Assembly: GCF_018070325.1 (NCBI RefSeq)
Contig: NZ_JAGPXY010000036.1
Location: forward strand, 1-58,613
Source: Micromonospora sp. H61
GTDB lineage: Bacteria; Actinomycetota; Actinomycetes; Mycobacteriales; Micromonosporaceae
Reading direction: 5' to 3'
DNA length: 58,613 nucleotides
Positions 42,743-52,662 of this stretch are shown here, one piece after another. A program made the translations under genes and the position numbers. How positions within the stretch are numbered: the stretch's first letter is position 1; the number at the start of each line of letters is the position of its first letter. The notes under the pieces were generated by a model. The model was given only the letters and a program-made list of their open reading frames with translations. It searched no databases and had not been told where the DNA came from.

Positions 42743-43423
42743 TCATGCCACGCCCCGCTCGGTGAGCAGGTCGCGCAGCCGCGCCACGACCTCGTCGATG
42801 CCCAACTCGGTGGTGTCCAGCACCACCGCGTCGGGCGCCTGCGCCAGCGGGTTGACCTTGCGGGTCGAGTCGAGATGGTCCCGCCGGGCCAGATCGGCGG
42901 CCGTGGCCGCCACGTCGGCGGCGTCCTCGGCGCTGCGCCGGGCGGCACGGGCCGCCTCGGAGGCGGTCAGGAAGACCTTCAGGTCGGCGTCCGGCGCCAC
43001 GACCGAGCCGATGTCACGACCCTCGACCACCATCCGACCGGCATTGGCGATCATTTCGCGTTGGCGGGCGACCAGCAGCTCGCGGACCGCCGGCATCGCG
43101 GCGACGGCGGAGACCGCCCCGGTCACCTCCGGGCCGCGGATATCGGCGTCCACGCCGACCCCGTCGATGGTCACGGCGTACCCCTGCGGGTGGGTGCCGA
43201 TGCGCAGGTTGACCTCGCCGGCGACCTTGGCCACCGACGCGGCGTCGGTGAGATCCACGCCGGAGCGCAGCACGGCCCACGTGATCGCCCGGTACATCGC
43301 CCCGGTGTCCAGGTAGCGCGCACCGATGCTCGCGGCGAGCCGCCGCGACACGGTGGACTTACCCGAACCGGACGGCCCGTCCACAGCGACCACACATCGC
43401 CCGGTCCGTACGTTTTCCTCCAC
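42743..43423 (-). CDS. cmk: Cytidylate kinase
   Basis: Phosphorylates CMP and dCMP with ATP in the cytosol. The 226-residue length is normal. The P-loop is VVAVDGPSGSGKSTVSRRLA (about 10-29). The family's substrate segments RYLDTGAMYRAITW, GRDIGSVVAPDADLKVFLTA and RRSAEDAADV are present. The start is a GTG at 43423 directly after GAGGAGGACAC. There is a gap of 195 bases to rluB, so it may have its own promoter. The order rluB-cmk-der is conserved in actinobacteria. Confidence 0.96.
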   Translation of the reverse strand: MEENVRTGRCVVAVDGPSGSGKSTVSRRLAASIGARYLDTGAMYRAITWAVLRSGVDLTDAASVAKVAGEVNLRIGTHPQGYAVTIDGVGVDADIRGPEVTGAVSAVAAMPAVRELLVARQREMIANAGRMVVEGRDIGSVVAPDADLKVFLTASEAARAARRSAEDAADVAATAADLARRDHLDSTRKVNPLAQAPDAVVLDTTELGIDEVVARLRDLLTERGVA

Positions 43424-43617
43424 CGTGTCCTCCTCAGCCCGTACCTCACGGATCGCCCGGTGATCTGGCGCCGCAAGCGGTTGTCAATCGTCATCAATCA
43501 TGCCCGGGTGCGCTAACGAACCCGCGCGCGACGCCGCCGGAGGCGACCCACGCCACCCGGGCGGCCGCGTCCGGCCATCGGTAGAGCCTACCGGCTGCCG
43601 TACCCCGAACTCGGGGG

Positions 43618-44394
43618 TCAGTCACCCACCACGTTGAACAGGGCGGCGACCTCGGCGTTGGTCAACCGACGGATCCGCCCGGTCCGCAGGTCACCGAGCC
43701 GGATCGGCCCGATCGAGGTACGCACCAGCCGGGTGACCGGGTGACCGACCTCATCCATCAGCCGCCGGACGATGTGCTTGCGCCCCTCGTGCAGGCTCAG
43801 CTCCACCTGGGCGGATTTACCGAGAGTGTCCACCACCTTGAACGAGTCGACCTTGACCGGCCCGTCCTCCAGCTCGACACCGGCCAGCAGCCGCTTGCTC
43901 AGGTTGCGCGGGATCGGCCCGACCACCTCGGCGAGGTACGTCTTGAGCACCTGGTACGAGGGGTGCATGAGCTTGTGCGCGAGGGTGCCGTCGTTGGTGA
44001 GCAGCAGCAGGCCCTCACTGTCCGCGTCGAGCCGCCCGACGTGGTAGACCCGCTGCTCCAGCCGGGCACCGATGAAGTCGGCCAGCTCGTTGCGTCCCTT
44101 TTCGTCCGCCATGGTGGTAACCACCCCACGCGGCTTGTTCATCGCCACGTAGACCAGGCGAATGTCGACCTGGAGGCGCTCACCGTCCACGTGGATCACG
44201 GAGGTGGCCGGGTCGACCTTGTCGCCGAGCTTGGCGACCCGCCCGTCCACCGTGACCCGGCGGCGGAAGATCAGGTCTTCGCAGGCACGCCGGGAACCCA
44301 CGCCGGCGGCGGCGAGCACCTTCTGCAGGCGCTCAGCCCCCTCGTAGACGGGCGCGTCGGCTTTGGGGGAACGGTTATCGGGTCGCATCAGCAA
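43618..44394 (-). CDS. rluB: 23S rRNA pseudouridine synthase RluB-type
   Basis: A 258-residue protein with an N-terminal S4 RNA-binding domain (ERLQKVLAAAGVGSRRACED) and an RsuA/RluB-type catalytic domain. The catalytic Asp is in YHVGRLDADSEGLLLLTNDG. Other family motifs are MNKPRGVVTT and LHEGRKHIVRRLMDEVGHPV. It isomerises a uridine in 23S rRNA during ribosome assembly. The ATG at 44394 lies inside the end of scpB (20-base overlap); a second ATG two codons later (MRPDNRS) is an alternative start. Translational coupling with scpB is likely. Confidence 0.95.
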   Translation of the reverse strand: MLMRPDNRSPKADAPVYEGAERLQKVLAAAGVGSRRACEDLIFRRRVTVDGRVAKLGDKVDPATSVIHVDGERLQVDIRLVYVAMNKPRGVVTTMADEKGRNELADFIGARLEQRVYHVGRLDADSEGLLLLTNDGTLAHKLMHPSYQVLKTYLAEVVGPIPRNLSKRLLAGVELEDGPVKVDSFKVVDTLGKSAQVELSLHEGRKHIVRRLMDEVGHPVTRLVRTSIGPIRLGDLRTGRIRRLTNAEVAALFNVVGD

Positions 44395-45208
44395 GCTCTT
44401 CTACGTCGTCGGGCAGGAAGGGTGCGAGGGGCGGCAGCTCGTCGACGGTGTTCAGCCCGAGCTTCTCCAGGAACAACGTGGTGGTCCGGTAGAGGAACGC
44501 CCCGCTGTCCGTTTCGGTGCCGCACTCCTCGATGAGGCCACGGGTGACCAGCGTACGGATGACCCCGTCGCAGTTCACACCCCGGATGGCTGAGATTCGC
44601 GAACGGGTCACCGGCTGCTTGTACGCAACCACGGCGAGCGTCTCCAGCGCCGCCTGGGTCAGCCGCACGGACTGCCCGTCCAACACGAACCGCTCAACGT
44701 ACGTAGCGTATTCCGGCCGGGTGTACAGCCGCCACCCGCCGGCCGCCCGGCGCAGCTCGAACCCGTGCCCGGCCGCCGTGTAACCGGCGGCGATCTCGTC
44801 GAGCATCGGCCCGACCCGTTCGGCGGGCTGCTCCAGCACCTGCGCCAGCACCAACTCGCTGACCGGCTCGTCGACGACCAGCAGGATCGCCTCCAACGCG
44901 CCGCGCAGCTCGGGATCGGACAACTCGGGCGCAGGCTCCGGCGCGACAGTCGCCCGCCGCCGCCCCGCCAGCTGTCGCCGGGGTACGCCCCCAGCGCCAC
45001 CCGACTCCCCCACCGTGGCGTCCGTCACCCCGCCGAGGTCCGGCCCCGCCGAACCCACTTCGTCCGCAGCCGCCTCAACGCGATCTGGCTCACCCGGGCC
45101 CACCTCGTCCGTGGGGGTGTCGGCGGCGGGCGGGCGGGGGCGGTCCCACGGGGGGACCCAGGCGGCGGCCTGGTCGGCCAGCGAGTCCCGACGTTGCTCG
45201 TCACTCAT
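44375..45208 (-). CDS. scpB: Condensin subunit ScpB
   Basis: Works with ScpA and SMC in chromosome condensation and segregation. A 277-residue protein; the ATG at 45208 lies after GGAGGGTGCGCGGG and overlaps the end of scpA by 8 bases. The first 95 residues are an acidic, Pro/Gly-rich extension with no fold. The conserved winged-helix pair follows: LRGALEAILLVVDEPVSELV, then VRLTQAALETLAVVAYKQPV and RSRISAIRGVNCDGVIRTLV. The C-terminus ends in LPPLAPFLPDDVEELADATR. Genes scpA-scpB-rluB overlap, so they are one translation unit. Confidence 0.95.
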   Translation of the reverse strand: MSDEQRRDSLADQAAAWVPPWDRPRPPAADTPTDEVGPGEPDRVEAAADEVGSAGPDLGGVTDATVGESGGAGGVPRRQLAGRRRATVAPEPAPELSDPELRGALEAILLVVDEPVSELVLAQVLEQPAERVGPMLDEIAAGYTAAGHGFELRRAAGGWRLYTRPEYATYVERFVLDGQSVRLTQAALETLAVVAYKQPVTRSRISAIRGVNCDGVIRTLVTRGLIEECGTETDSGAFLYRTTTLFLEKLGLNTVDELPPLAPFLPDDVEELADATR

Positions 45209-46250
45209 CCCGCGCACCCTCCGTCGTTCCCGTCCCGTCCGGCCCGCCGGCCTCCCCCGCCGGCACAAGGTCAGCCCCTGCCGGCGCAGGCCCAGTCCCC
45301 GCAGGTTCTGCCCCCGCCGGCACAAGGTCAGCCCCCGCCAGCGCAGGCTCAGGCTCCGGCGACTCCGGGTCGGCCGGGGTGCCGGCGTACTCGTCGACGT
45401 GCAGCTCGGTGTCACCGTCGACCGGGCCGGTCCAGCGCACTGTCAACTCCTCCAGGGCCTGCTCCTGCACGAACGACACCAGGCCCTCCCGGTACAGCTC
45501 CAGCAGCGCGAGGAACCGGGCCACCACCTCCAGGGTGGCCTCGCAGTCCGCGCAGAGCAGCGAGAACGTGGCGGTGCCGGCCCGGCGCAGCCGGGCGGCG
45601 AGGATCGCCGCGTGTTCCCGGACACTGACCCGGACCATGTGCACGTGGGCGATGGACACCTCCGGCACCGGCTTCGGGGTCATCGCCTTCACGGCCAGCT
45701 TCAGCAGCCGCTGGGGGCCGATGCCGAGCACCAGGTCGGGCAGCGCCTCGGCGTAGCGGGCCTCCAGGCTGACGGCACGCGGATAGCGTCGGCCGCCGAC
45801 GGCCTCCAGTTCGGCGATGTGCGCCGCCGCCTCCTTGTACGCCTTGTACTGCAACAGCCGGGCGAAGAGCAGGTCCCGTGCCTCCAGCAGGGCGAGGTCG
45901 GCCTCGTCCTCCACCTCGGCGGCGGGCAGCAGCCGGGCCGCCTTCAGGTCGAGCAGGGTCGCGGCGATGAGCAGGAACTCGCTGGCCTCGTCCAGGTCCC
46001 AGTTGTCGCCCATCGCCCTGATGTAGGCGATGAACTCGTCGGTGACCGTGTGCAGGGCCACCTCGGTGACGTCGAGTTTGTGCTTGCCGATCAGTTGCAG
46101 CAGCAGGTCGAACGGGCCGGTGAAGTTGGCCAGCCGCACCGTGAACCCGGTGGCAGCCGGGTCAGCGGGCTGCACACCGTCGACCACTGCCGCTTCGGCG
46201 GTCTCGGGTGGGTCGAGGGGTGGCGCGGTCACCGGACGACCGTAGTCCAC
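45201..46250 (-). CDS. scpA: Condensin subunit ScpA
   Basis: The kleisin that bridges the SMC dimer and binds ScpB. A 349-residue frame; a GTG at 46232 (VTAPPLDPPETAEA) is a plausible alternative start. The N-terminal SMC-binding segment is FTVRLANFTGPFDLLLQLIG. TEVALHTVTDEFIAYI and the DLLFARLLQYKAYKEAAAHI helix follow. The C-terminal winged helix (FLALLELYREGLVSFVQEQA) binds the SMC head. The last 70 residues are an unusual Ala/Gly/Pro/Glu tail with an internal duplication. It overlaps scpB by 8 bases and lies 23 bases from parA. Confidence 0.95.
   Translation of the reverse strand: MDYGRPVTAPPLDPPETAEAAVVDGVQPADPAATGFTVRLANFTGPFDLLLQLIGKHKLDVTEVALHTVTDEFIAYIRAMGDNWDLDEASEFLLIAATLLDLKAARLLPAAEVEDEADLALLEARDLLFARLLQYKAYKEAAAHIAELEAVGGRRYPRAVSLEARYAEALPDLVLGIGPQRLLKLAVKAMTPKPVPEVSIAHVHMVRVSVREHAAILAARLRRAGTATFSLLCADCEATLEVVARFLALLELYREGLVSFVQEQALEELTVRWTGPVDGDTELHVDEYAGTPADPESPEPEPALAGADLVPAGAEPAGTGPAPAGADLVPAGEAGGPDGTGTTEGARDE
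45254..45348 (-). repeat. 57-bp-period duplication in the scpA tail
   Basis: Units 45254-45291 and 45311-45348 share 36 of 38 bases. They encode the repeated peptide AGADLVPAG. The period of 57 bases (19 codons) keeps the frame, so repeat number could vary without breaking the gene. Confidence 0.8.
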
Positions 46251-46273
46251 GAGTCGGGCACCGGGCGTTCCGG

Positions 46274-47197
46274 CTACCGCTCCGACTGGGCGGCGATCAC
46301 CTCGCGGGCCAGCTGACGGTAGTTACGTGCCCCGGAGGAGGCCGGGTCCATCGTCGTGATGGGGGCACCGGCCACGGTGGACTCGGGGAACTTCACCGTC
46401 TTGGTGATGACCGTCTGGTAGACCTTGTCGCCGAACGCCTCCACCACCCGCTGGAGGACCTGGCGGCAGTGCGTGGTGCGGCTGTCGTACATGGTGGCGA
46501 GGATGCCTTCGAGCTCCAGGTCGAAGTTGAGCCGCTCGCGCACCTTGTCGATGGTGTCCAGCAGCAGTGCCACACCGCGCAGGCTGAAGAACTCGCATTC
46601 CAGCGGGATGAGCACACCGTGCGCGACGGTCAGCGCGTTGATCGCCAGCAGGCCGAGTGACGGCTGGCAGTCGATCAGGATGTAGTCGTACTCCTTGCGG
46701 ACCGTGCGCAGGACCCGGGCCAGGGCCATCTCCCGCGCGACCTCGTTGACGAGCTGGATCTCGGCGGCGGAGAGGTCGATGTTGGCCGGCAGCAGGTGCA
46801 GCCCCGCGACGTCGGTCTTGATGACGACGTCCTCGGCGAGGATGTCGTCCTGCATGAGCAGGTTGTAGATGGACAGGTCGAGGTTGTGCGGGTTGACGCC
46901 CAGCCCTACCGAGAGCGCGCCCTGCGGGTCGAAGTCGACCAGCAGCACCTTGCGGCCATATTCCGCGAGCGCGGCGCCCAGGTTGATGGTGGTGGTGGTC
47001 TTACCGACGCCACCCTTCTGGTTGGCCATCGCGATGATGCGCGCGGGGCCGTGCCGATCGGTGGGCATCGGCTCCGGGATGGGCTTGCGCATCGTGTAGG
47101 CAGCCGGGTCCGCAGGACCCAGGTCCGCGCCGAGCGTGGCCTGCTGCTCGCGGAGCTCCGACGTCCAGGTCTCGGCACGGTCACCGTTGCCAGCCAT
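46274..47197 (-). CDS. ParA/Soj-like ATPase of the scp locus
   Basis: A 307-residue P-loop ATPase of the ParA/MinD family. The deviant Walker A is ANQKGGVGKTTTTINLGAAL (about 57-76), with Walker A' KVLLVDFDPQGALS and Walker B YDYILIDCQPSLGLL. The N-terminal 50 residues form a polar extension. There is no parB gene alongside; this paralogue lies next to scpA and xerD, as does its counterpart Rv1708 in M. tuberculosis, and is distinct from the parAB pair near oriC. It is probably involved in chromosome or protein positioning. The ATG at 47197 is preceded by a GGGGGCAACGAGCAC region, a weak ribosome-binding site. Confidence 0.92.
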   Translation of the reverse strand: MAGNGDRAETWTSELREQQATLGADLGPADPAAYTMRKPIPEPMPTDRHGPARIIAMANQKGGVGKTTTTINLGAALAEYGRKVLLVDFDPQGALSVGLGVNPHNLDLSIYNLLMQDDILAEDVVIKTDVAGLHLLPANIDLSAAEIQLVNEVAREMALARVLRTVRKEYDYILIDCQPSLGLLAINALTVAHGVLIPLECEFFSLRGVALLLDTIDKVRERLNFDLELEGILATMYDSRTTHCRQVLQRVVEAFGDKVYQTVITKTVKFPESTVAGAPITTMDPASSGARNYRQLAREVIAAQSER

Positions 47198-47376
47198 GTG
47201 CTCGTTGCCCCCTCCCGACGACCCACCCGGCGTCGGAGCCGTCCGACGTCCTTCGCGGCGCCGCTGCGCACCCCGGTCGTGTCGCTCCAGGAGGTCCGCG
47301 CCGATGCCGACTGTACGCCACCGACCAGCAGGGGGTTCGGCACCGGCCCGGCGTGTCGGCGTCGACCGCGACCGGT

Positions 47377-48342
47377 TCAGCCCTGGGCGCGCGGATGCGC
47401 GGTGGCGTACACCTCGCGCAACCGCTCCACGGTGACCAACGTGTAGACCTGGGTGGTGGTCACCGAGGCGTGGCCGAGCAGCTCCTGGACCACCCGGACG
47501 TCGGCGCCGCCGTCGAGCAGATGGGTGGCGTAGGAGTGTCGCAGGGTGTGTGGGGAGACCGCGGCCGGCCCGTCGACGGGCAGCCCGGCCCGGTCGGCGG
47601 CGCGGCGCAGGATGCCCCAGGCGCCCTGGCGGGACAGCGCGCCGCCGCGGGCGTTGAGGAACACCGCCGGGGTGCCCCGGCCGCCGGCGGCCAGCCCGGG
47701 ACGGGCCCGGACCAGGTAGGCGCGGACGGCGTCGACGGCGTACCCGCCGATGGGCACCAGCCGCACCCGGCCGCCCTTGCCGCGCAGCAGCACCGTGCCG
47801 TCGTCGGTGTCGAGGTCGTCCACGGCGGCGCCGACCGCTTCGGAGATGCGCGCGCCGGTGCCGTACAGGAACTCCAGCAGCGCCCGGTCGCGCAGCGCGA
47901 GGGGCGCGTCGTCGCCGGTCGCGGTGATCGGGCCGGCGGTTTCCAGCAGCCGGACCACGTCGTCGACAGGTAGCGCCCGGGGCAGCCGCCGGGGCGGCGT
48001 GGGCGGGCGGACGTCGCGGCTCGGATCGGCGCCGGCCAGGCCTTCGCGCAGCGCGAAGCGGTGCAGGCCCCGTACCGCGCTGGCCGCGCGGGCGGCGGAG
48101 GAGACGGCGAGGGGCGGGTGCGCGTCGTCGCCGGCGCGCAGCCGCGCCAGGTGCGACTCGACGAGGCCGGCACCGACCGACGCGAGTTCGGTGACGCCGG
48201 CATGGGCCAGGGTGGCGAGATAGCGGTCCAGATCCCGACGGTACGAGGAGAGCGTGTTCGCGGAGAGGCCACGTTCGACGGTCAGGTGGTCGAGGTAACC
48301 GCGAACGGCACGGCGCAGCGCCGGCGTGGGTGCTGTGCCCAC
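47377..48342 (-). CDS. xerD: Tyrosine recombinase XerD
   Basis: Resolves chromosome dimers at dif together with XerC. A 321-residue protein with a GTG start at 48342. The N-terminal SAM-like domain includes RGYLDHLTVERGLSANTLSS. The catalytic residues are Arg in GTGARISEAVG, Lys in LRGKGGRVRLVPI, His-x-x-Arg in SPHTLRHSYATHLL, His in ELLGHASVTTTQVYT, and Tyr in VYTLVTVERL. The start codon lies within a hairpin, and there is no clear ribosome-binding site. The gene follows ald by 38 bases. It is conserved in this position in M. tuberculosis (Rv1701). Confidence 0.95.
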   Translation of the reverse strand: MGTAPTPALRRAVRGYLDHLTVERGLSANTLSSYRRDLDRYLATLAHAGVTELASVGAGLVESHLARLRAGDDAHPPLAVSSAARAASAVRGLHRFALREGLAGADPSRDVRPPTPPRRLPRALPVDDVVRLLETAGPITATGDDAPLALRDRALLEFLYGTGARISEAVGAAVDDLDTDDGTVLLRGKGGRVRLVPIGGYAVDAVRAYLVRARPGLAAGGRGTPAVFLNARGGALSRQGAWGILRRAADRAGLPVDGPAAVSPHTLRHSYATHLLDGGADVRVVQELLGHASVTTTQVYTLVTVERLREVYATAHPRAQG

Positions 48343-48347
48343 GCCGG
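48321..48347 (-). terminator. Hairpin between ald and xerD, covering the xerD start
   Basis: 10-bp perfect arms CCGGCGTGGG (48321-48330) and CCCACGCCGG (48338-48347) with a 7-base loop. It lies 34 bases after the ald stop and includes the xerD GTG, so it may end most ald transcripts and restrict xerD translation. Confidence 0.6.
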
Positions 48348-48380
48348 CGGTGTCCGTGCCGCCGGTCAGCCCGCCACCGT

Positions 48381-49496
48381 TCAGGCCAGCGCGTCGGCCA
48401 GCGGGAGCACGTCCATGCCGTGCGCCTCGGCGACGGGGCCGTAGGTGACCTGTCCGGCGTGGGTGTTGAGGCCCAGCGCGAGCGCCGGGTCGTTGCGCAG
48501 CGCCTCGCGCCAGCCCTGGTTGGCCAGCTCCAGGGCGTACGGCAGGGTGACGTTGGTCAGGGCGTAGGTGCTGGTGTTCGGCACTGCGCCGGGCATGTTC
48601 GCGACGCAGTAGAAGATCGACTCGTGCACCTTGTAGACCGGGTCGGCGTGCGTGGTGGGGCGCGAGTCCTCGAAGCAGCCGCCCTGGTCGATGGCGATGT
48701 CGACAAGCACGCTGCCCGGCTTCATCCGGGAGACCAGCTCGTTGGAGATCAGCGTCGGGGCCTTCGTGCCGGGCACCAGCACCGCGCCGATGACCAGGTC
48801 GGCGTCGAGCACGGCGCGCTCGACCTCGTAGGCGTTGGAGGCGACGGTCTGCAGGTGGCCCCGGTAGATGGCGTCGGCCTGCCGTAGCCGGGCGACGTTC
48901 TTGTCCAGCAGCAGCACCTCGGACTGCAGGCCCAGTGCGATGGCGGCGGCGTTCATGCCGGAGACGCCGGCGCCGATGACAACGGTCTTGGCCGCGTACA
49001 CGCCGGAGACACCGCCGGGCAGCACACCGCGCCCACCACCGGTGCGCATCATGTAGAAGGCGCCCATCTGCGGGGCGAGCCGGCCGGCCACCTCGGACAT
49101 CGGGGCGAGCAGCGGCAGCGACCGGTCGGGCAGCTCGACGGTCTCGTACGCGATGCCGGTGACCCGGCGGTCGATCAGCGCGTCGGTGCACTCCTTGGAG
49201 GCGGCCAGGTGCAGGTAGGTGAAGAGCACCTGCCCCTCGCGCATCCGGTGGTACTCCTCGGCGATCGGCTCCTTGACCTTGAGCACCAGCTCGGCGGTCT
49301 CCCACACCTCGTCGGCGGTGGCGAGGATCGTCGCGCCGGCGGCGGCGAACTCCTCGTCGGTGATGCTGGAGCCAACCCCGGCGCCGGACTCGACGAAGAC
49401 CTGGTGGCCGCTGCGGGTGAACTCGTTGACACCCGCTGGCGTGATCGCCACGCGGTACTCGTGGTTCTTGACCTCGCGTGGGATTCCGACCTTCAC
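48381..49496 (-). CDS. ald: Alanine dehydrogenase
   Basis: Reversibly deaminates L-alanine to pyruvate with NAD+ in the cytosol. The 371-residue length is exact for the family. The start is a GTG at 49496 (MKVGIPREVKNHEYRVAITP in translation) behind AGAGAGG. The substrate Lys and His are in LVLKVKEPIAEEYHRM and FTYLHLAASKEC. The Rossmann motif is VVIGAGVSGMNAAAIALGLQ (about 170-189), and the SVLVDIAIDQGGCFEDSRPT segment is family-typical. It is inserted between xerD and the NUDIX gene relative to the mycobacterial order. The 290-base upstream region has no gene and should hold its promoter. Confidence 0.97.
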   Translation of the reverse strand: MKVGIPREVKNHEYRVAITPAGVNEFTRSGHQVFVESGAGVGSSITDEEFAAAGATILATADEVWETAELVLKVKEPIAEEYHRMREGQVLFTYLHLAASKECTDALIDRRVTGIAYETVELPDRSLPLLAPMSEVAGRLAPQMGAFYMMRTGGGRGVLPGGVSGVYAAKTVVIGAGVSGMNAAAIALGLQSEVLLLDKNVARLRQADAIYRGHLQTVASNAYEVERAVLDADLVIGAVLVPGTKAPTLISNELVSRMKPGSVLVDIAIDQGGCFEDSRPTTHADPVYKVHESIFYCVANMPGAVPNTSTYALTNVTLPYALELANQGWREALRNDPALALGLNTHAGQVTYGPVAEAHGMDVLPLADALA

Positions 49497-49788
49497 GATG
49501 CAGACACCTCTCTTCGGGGCTGCTCTCCCCCGACTGCTCGGTGCCACGACGGCCCCTTTGCCATCGCGGTACACCGGTCCTGCGGCGGCAGTCTAGGCGC
49601 GCCCGGCGCTGCCGCGAGCCAGCACAGTGACACCCGGTGCCCGGGTGTCCTGACGAAGTGTCAGGGCGCCGCCGGGATTCGGCGGACGAGCGTCACCTCA
49701 GCCGACAGGACAGTGTTTCACCATTATCGTCCCATCTGCCGGGCGGCGGTGCGGACAGCCGGCGAGTGGATCACTAATGTGTCCGCCC

Positions 49789-50064
49789 ATGACCACTCCT
49801 CCTTACCAGCCCGGTTACCCCCAGCCGGGGTACCCACAGGGCGTCTCCGACAAGAGCAAGATCGTCGCGGGCATCCTCGGCATCCTGCTCGGCACCTTCG
49901 GTGCCGGTCGGTTCTACACCGGACACACCAAGATCGCCGTTCTCCAGCTCGTCGTGAGCCTGGTGACCTGCGGCGTCGGCGCTCTCTGGGGCGTCGTCGA
50001 CGGCATCCTCATCCTGGTCAACGGCGGCACGGACGCCCAGGGCCGTCCGCTGCGCGACTCCTAG
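49789..50064 (+). CDS. TM2-domain membrane protein
   Basis: A 91-residue protein. The ATG at 49789 gives MTTPPYQPGYPQPGYPQGVS, a Pro/Tyr/Gly-rich cytosolic tail. The TM2 domain follows: KSKIVAGILGILLGTFGAGR, the turn FYTGHTKIAVLQLVVSLVTC, and GVGALWGVVDGILILVNGG, with the GxxRFYxGxxxxA signature and a D in the second helix. The TM2 family spans the membrane twice and its role is unknown. The gene is monocistronic and ends in a perfect terminator shared with the convergent NUDIX gene. Confidence 0.9.
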   Translation: MTTPPYQPGYPQPGYPQGVSDKSKIVAGILGILLGTFGAGRFYTGHTKIAVLQLVVSLVTCGVGALWGVVDGILILVNGGTDAQGRPLRDS

Positions 50065-50073
50065 ACCAACCAG

Positions 50074-50111
50074 CGAGAGGGGCCCCGCGGCTGACCGCGG
50101 GGCCCCTCTCG
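50074..50111. terminator. Bidirectional terminator between TM2 and NUDIX genes
   Basis: 17-bp perfect arms (50074-50090 and 50095-50111) with a 4-base loop, 10 bases after the TM2 stop and 38 bases after the NUDIX stop on the other strand. Confidence 0.9.
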
Positions 50112-50148
50112 TGCGTACTCCCCCACCGGGCTGGACCGGCGACGACGC

Positions 50149-50750
50149 TCAGCGCGGCAGCGGCGCGTCCGACCGACGCAGCTGCGCGAAGCCGGTGTCC
50201 CGGGCGCGGGCCGCGGCCAGCAGCCCGGCCACCGCGGACGCGTTGGTGATCTCACCGGCCAGGACCATGGCGACCGCCTCGTCCAGGTCGATCCGGACGA
50301 CCTGGAGGTCGGCCTCCTCGTCGTGGCGCTCGTGCCGCTCGTCGGCCGGCACGTCGGCGAGGTCGCGGGCCAGGAACACCCGGACGATCTCGTTGGTGAA
50401 CCCCGGCGAGCTGTGCAGGTCGACAAGCACGTCGACCTGCCCGGCGGTGAGGTCGGCCTCCTCGGCCAGCTCCCGCAACGCGGCCACCGGCAACTCCTCA
50501 CCGGAGACGTCCATCAGACCGGCCGGCAGCTCCCACAGGTGCCGCCCGACCGGGTGCCGGTACTGCCGGATCAGCACCACCTGGCCGGCGTCGTCGAGCG
50601 CCACCACTGCCACCGCCCCGACGTGCCGGACGAGGTCCCGCAGCCCGGTCCCACCACCCGGCATGGTCACCTCCTCGGTGACCACGTCGAAGATCCGCCC
50701 CCGGTACCGCTCCTCCCGGGAACGCACCTCGTAACGGTGCTCCAGGTTGC

Positions 50751-50754
<4 letters not shown>
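50149..50754 (-). CDS. NUDIX hydrolase, ADP-ribose pyrophosphatase type
   Basis: A 201-residue protein. The NUDIX box is seen in LPAGLMDVSGEELPVAALRE then LAEEADL: G-x6-E-x7-R-E-x2-E-E, with one extra residue between G and E as in many actinobacterial members. VLIRQYRHPVGRHLWELPAG and VDLHSSPGFTNEIVRVFLA are typical of the ADP-ribose/nucleoside-diphosphate-sugar group. It hydrolyses ADP-ribose to AMP and ribose 5-phosphate. The start overlaps the pyrG stop by 4 bases, so the pair is co-translated, the same order as Rv1699-Rv1700. Confidence 0.92.
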
Positions 50755-52499
<1,745 letters not shown>

Positions 52500-52662
52500 G
52501 GCCTGCTCCCGTGTCGTCTGTCGCGGTCATGCAGACCGCCGTGCTTGATCAGCAAAGTGATCACGCGATCCACGGGATTCGACGGTAACACCTCCCGGGC
52601 GGGTACCCGCAGGCCGCACCCCGGCTGCGACACCTCCGGGCCATCCGGGCGAGGCCCGCCGC

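Noticed and set aside
48343..49305. A 642-aa frame running through xerD into ald
   Set aside because: The upstream half is the ald gene read in the wrong frame; the true xerD begins at the GTG at 48342.
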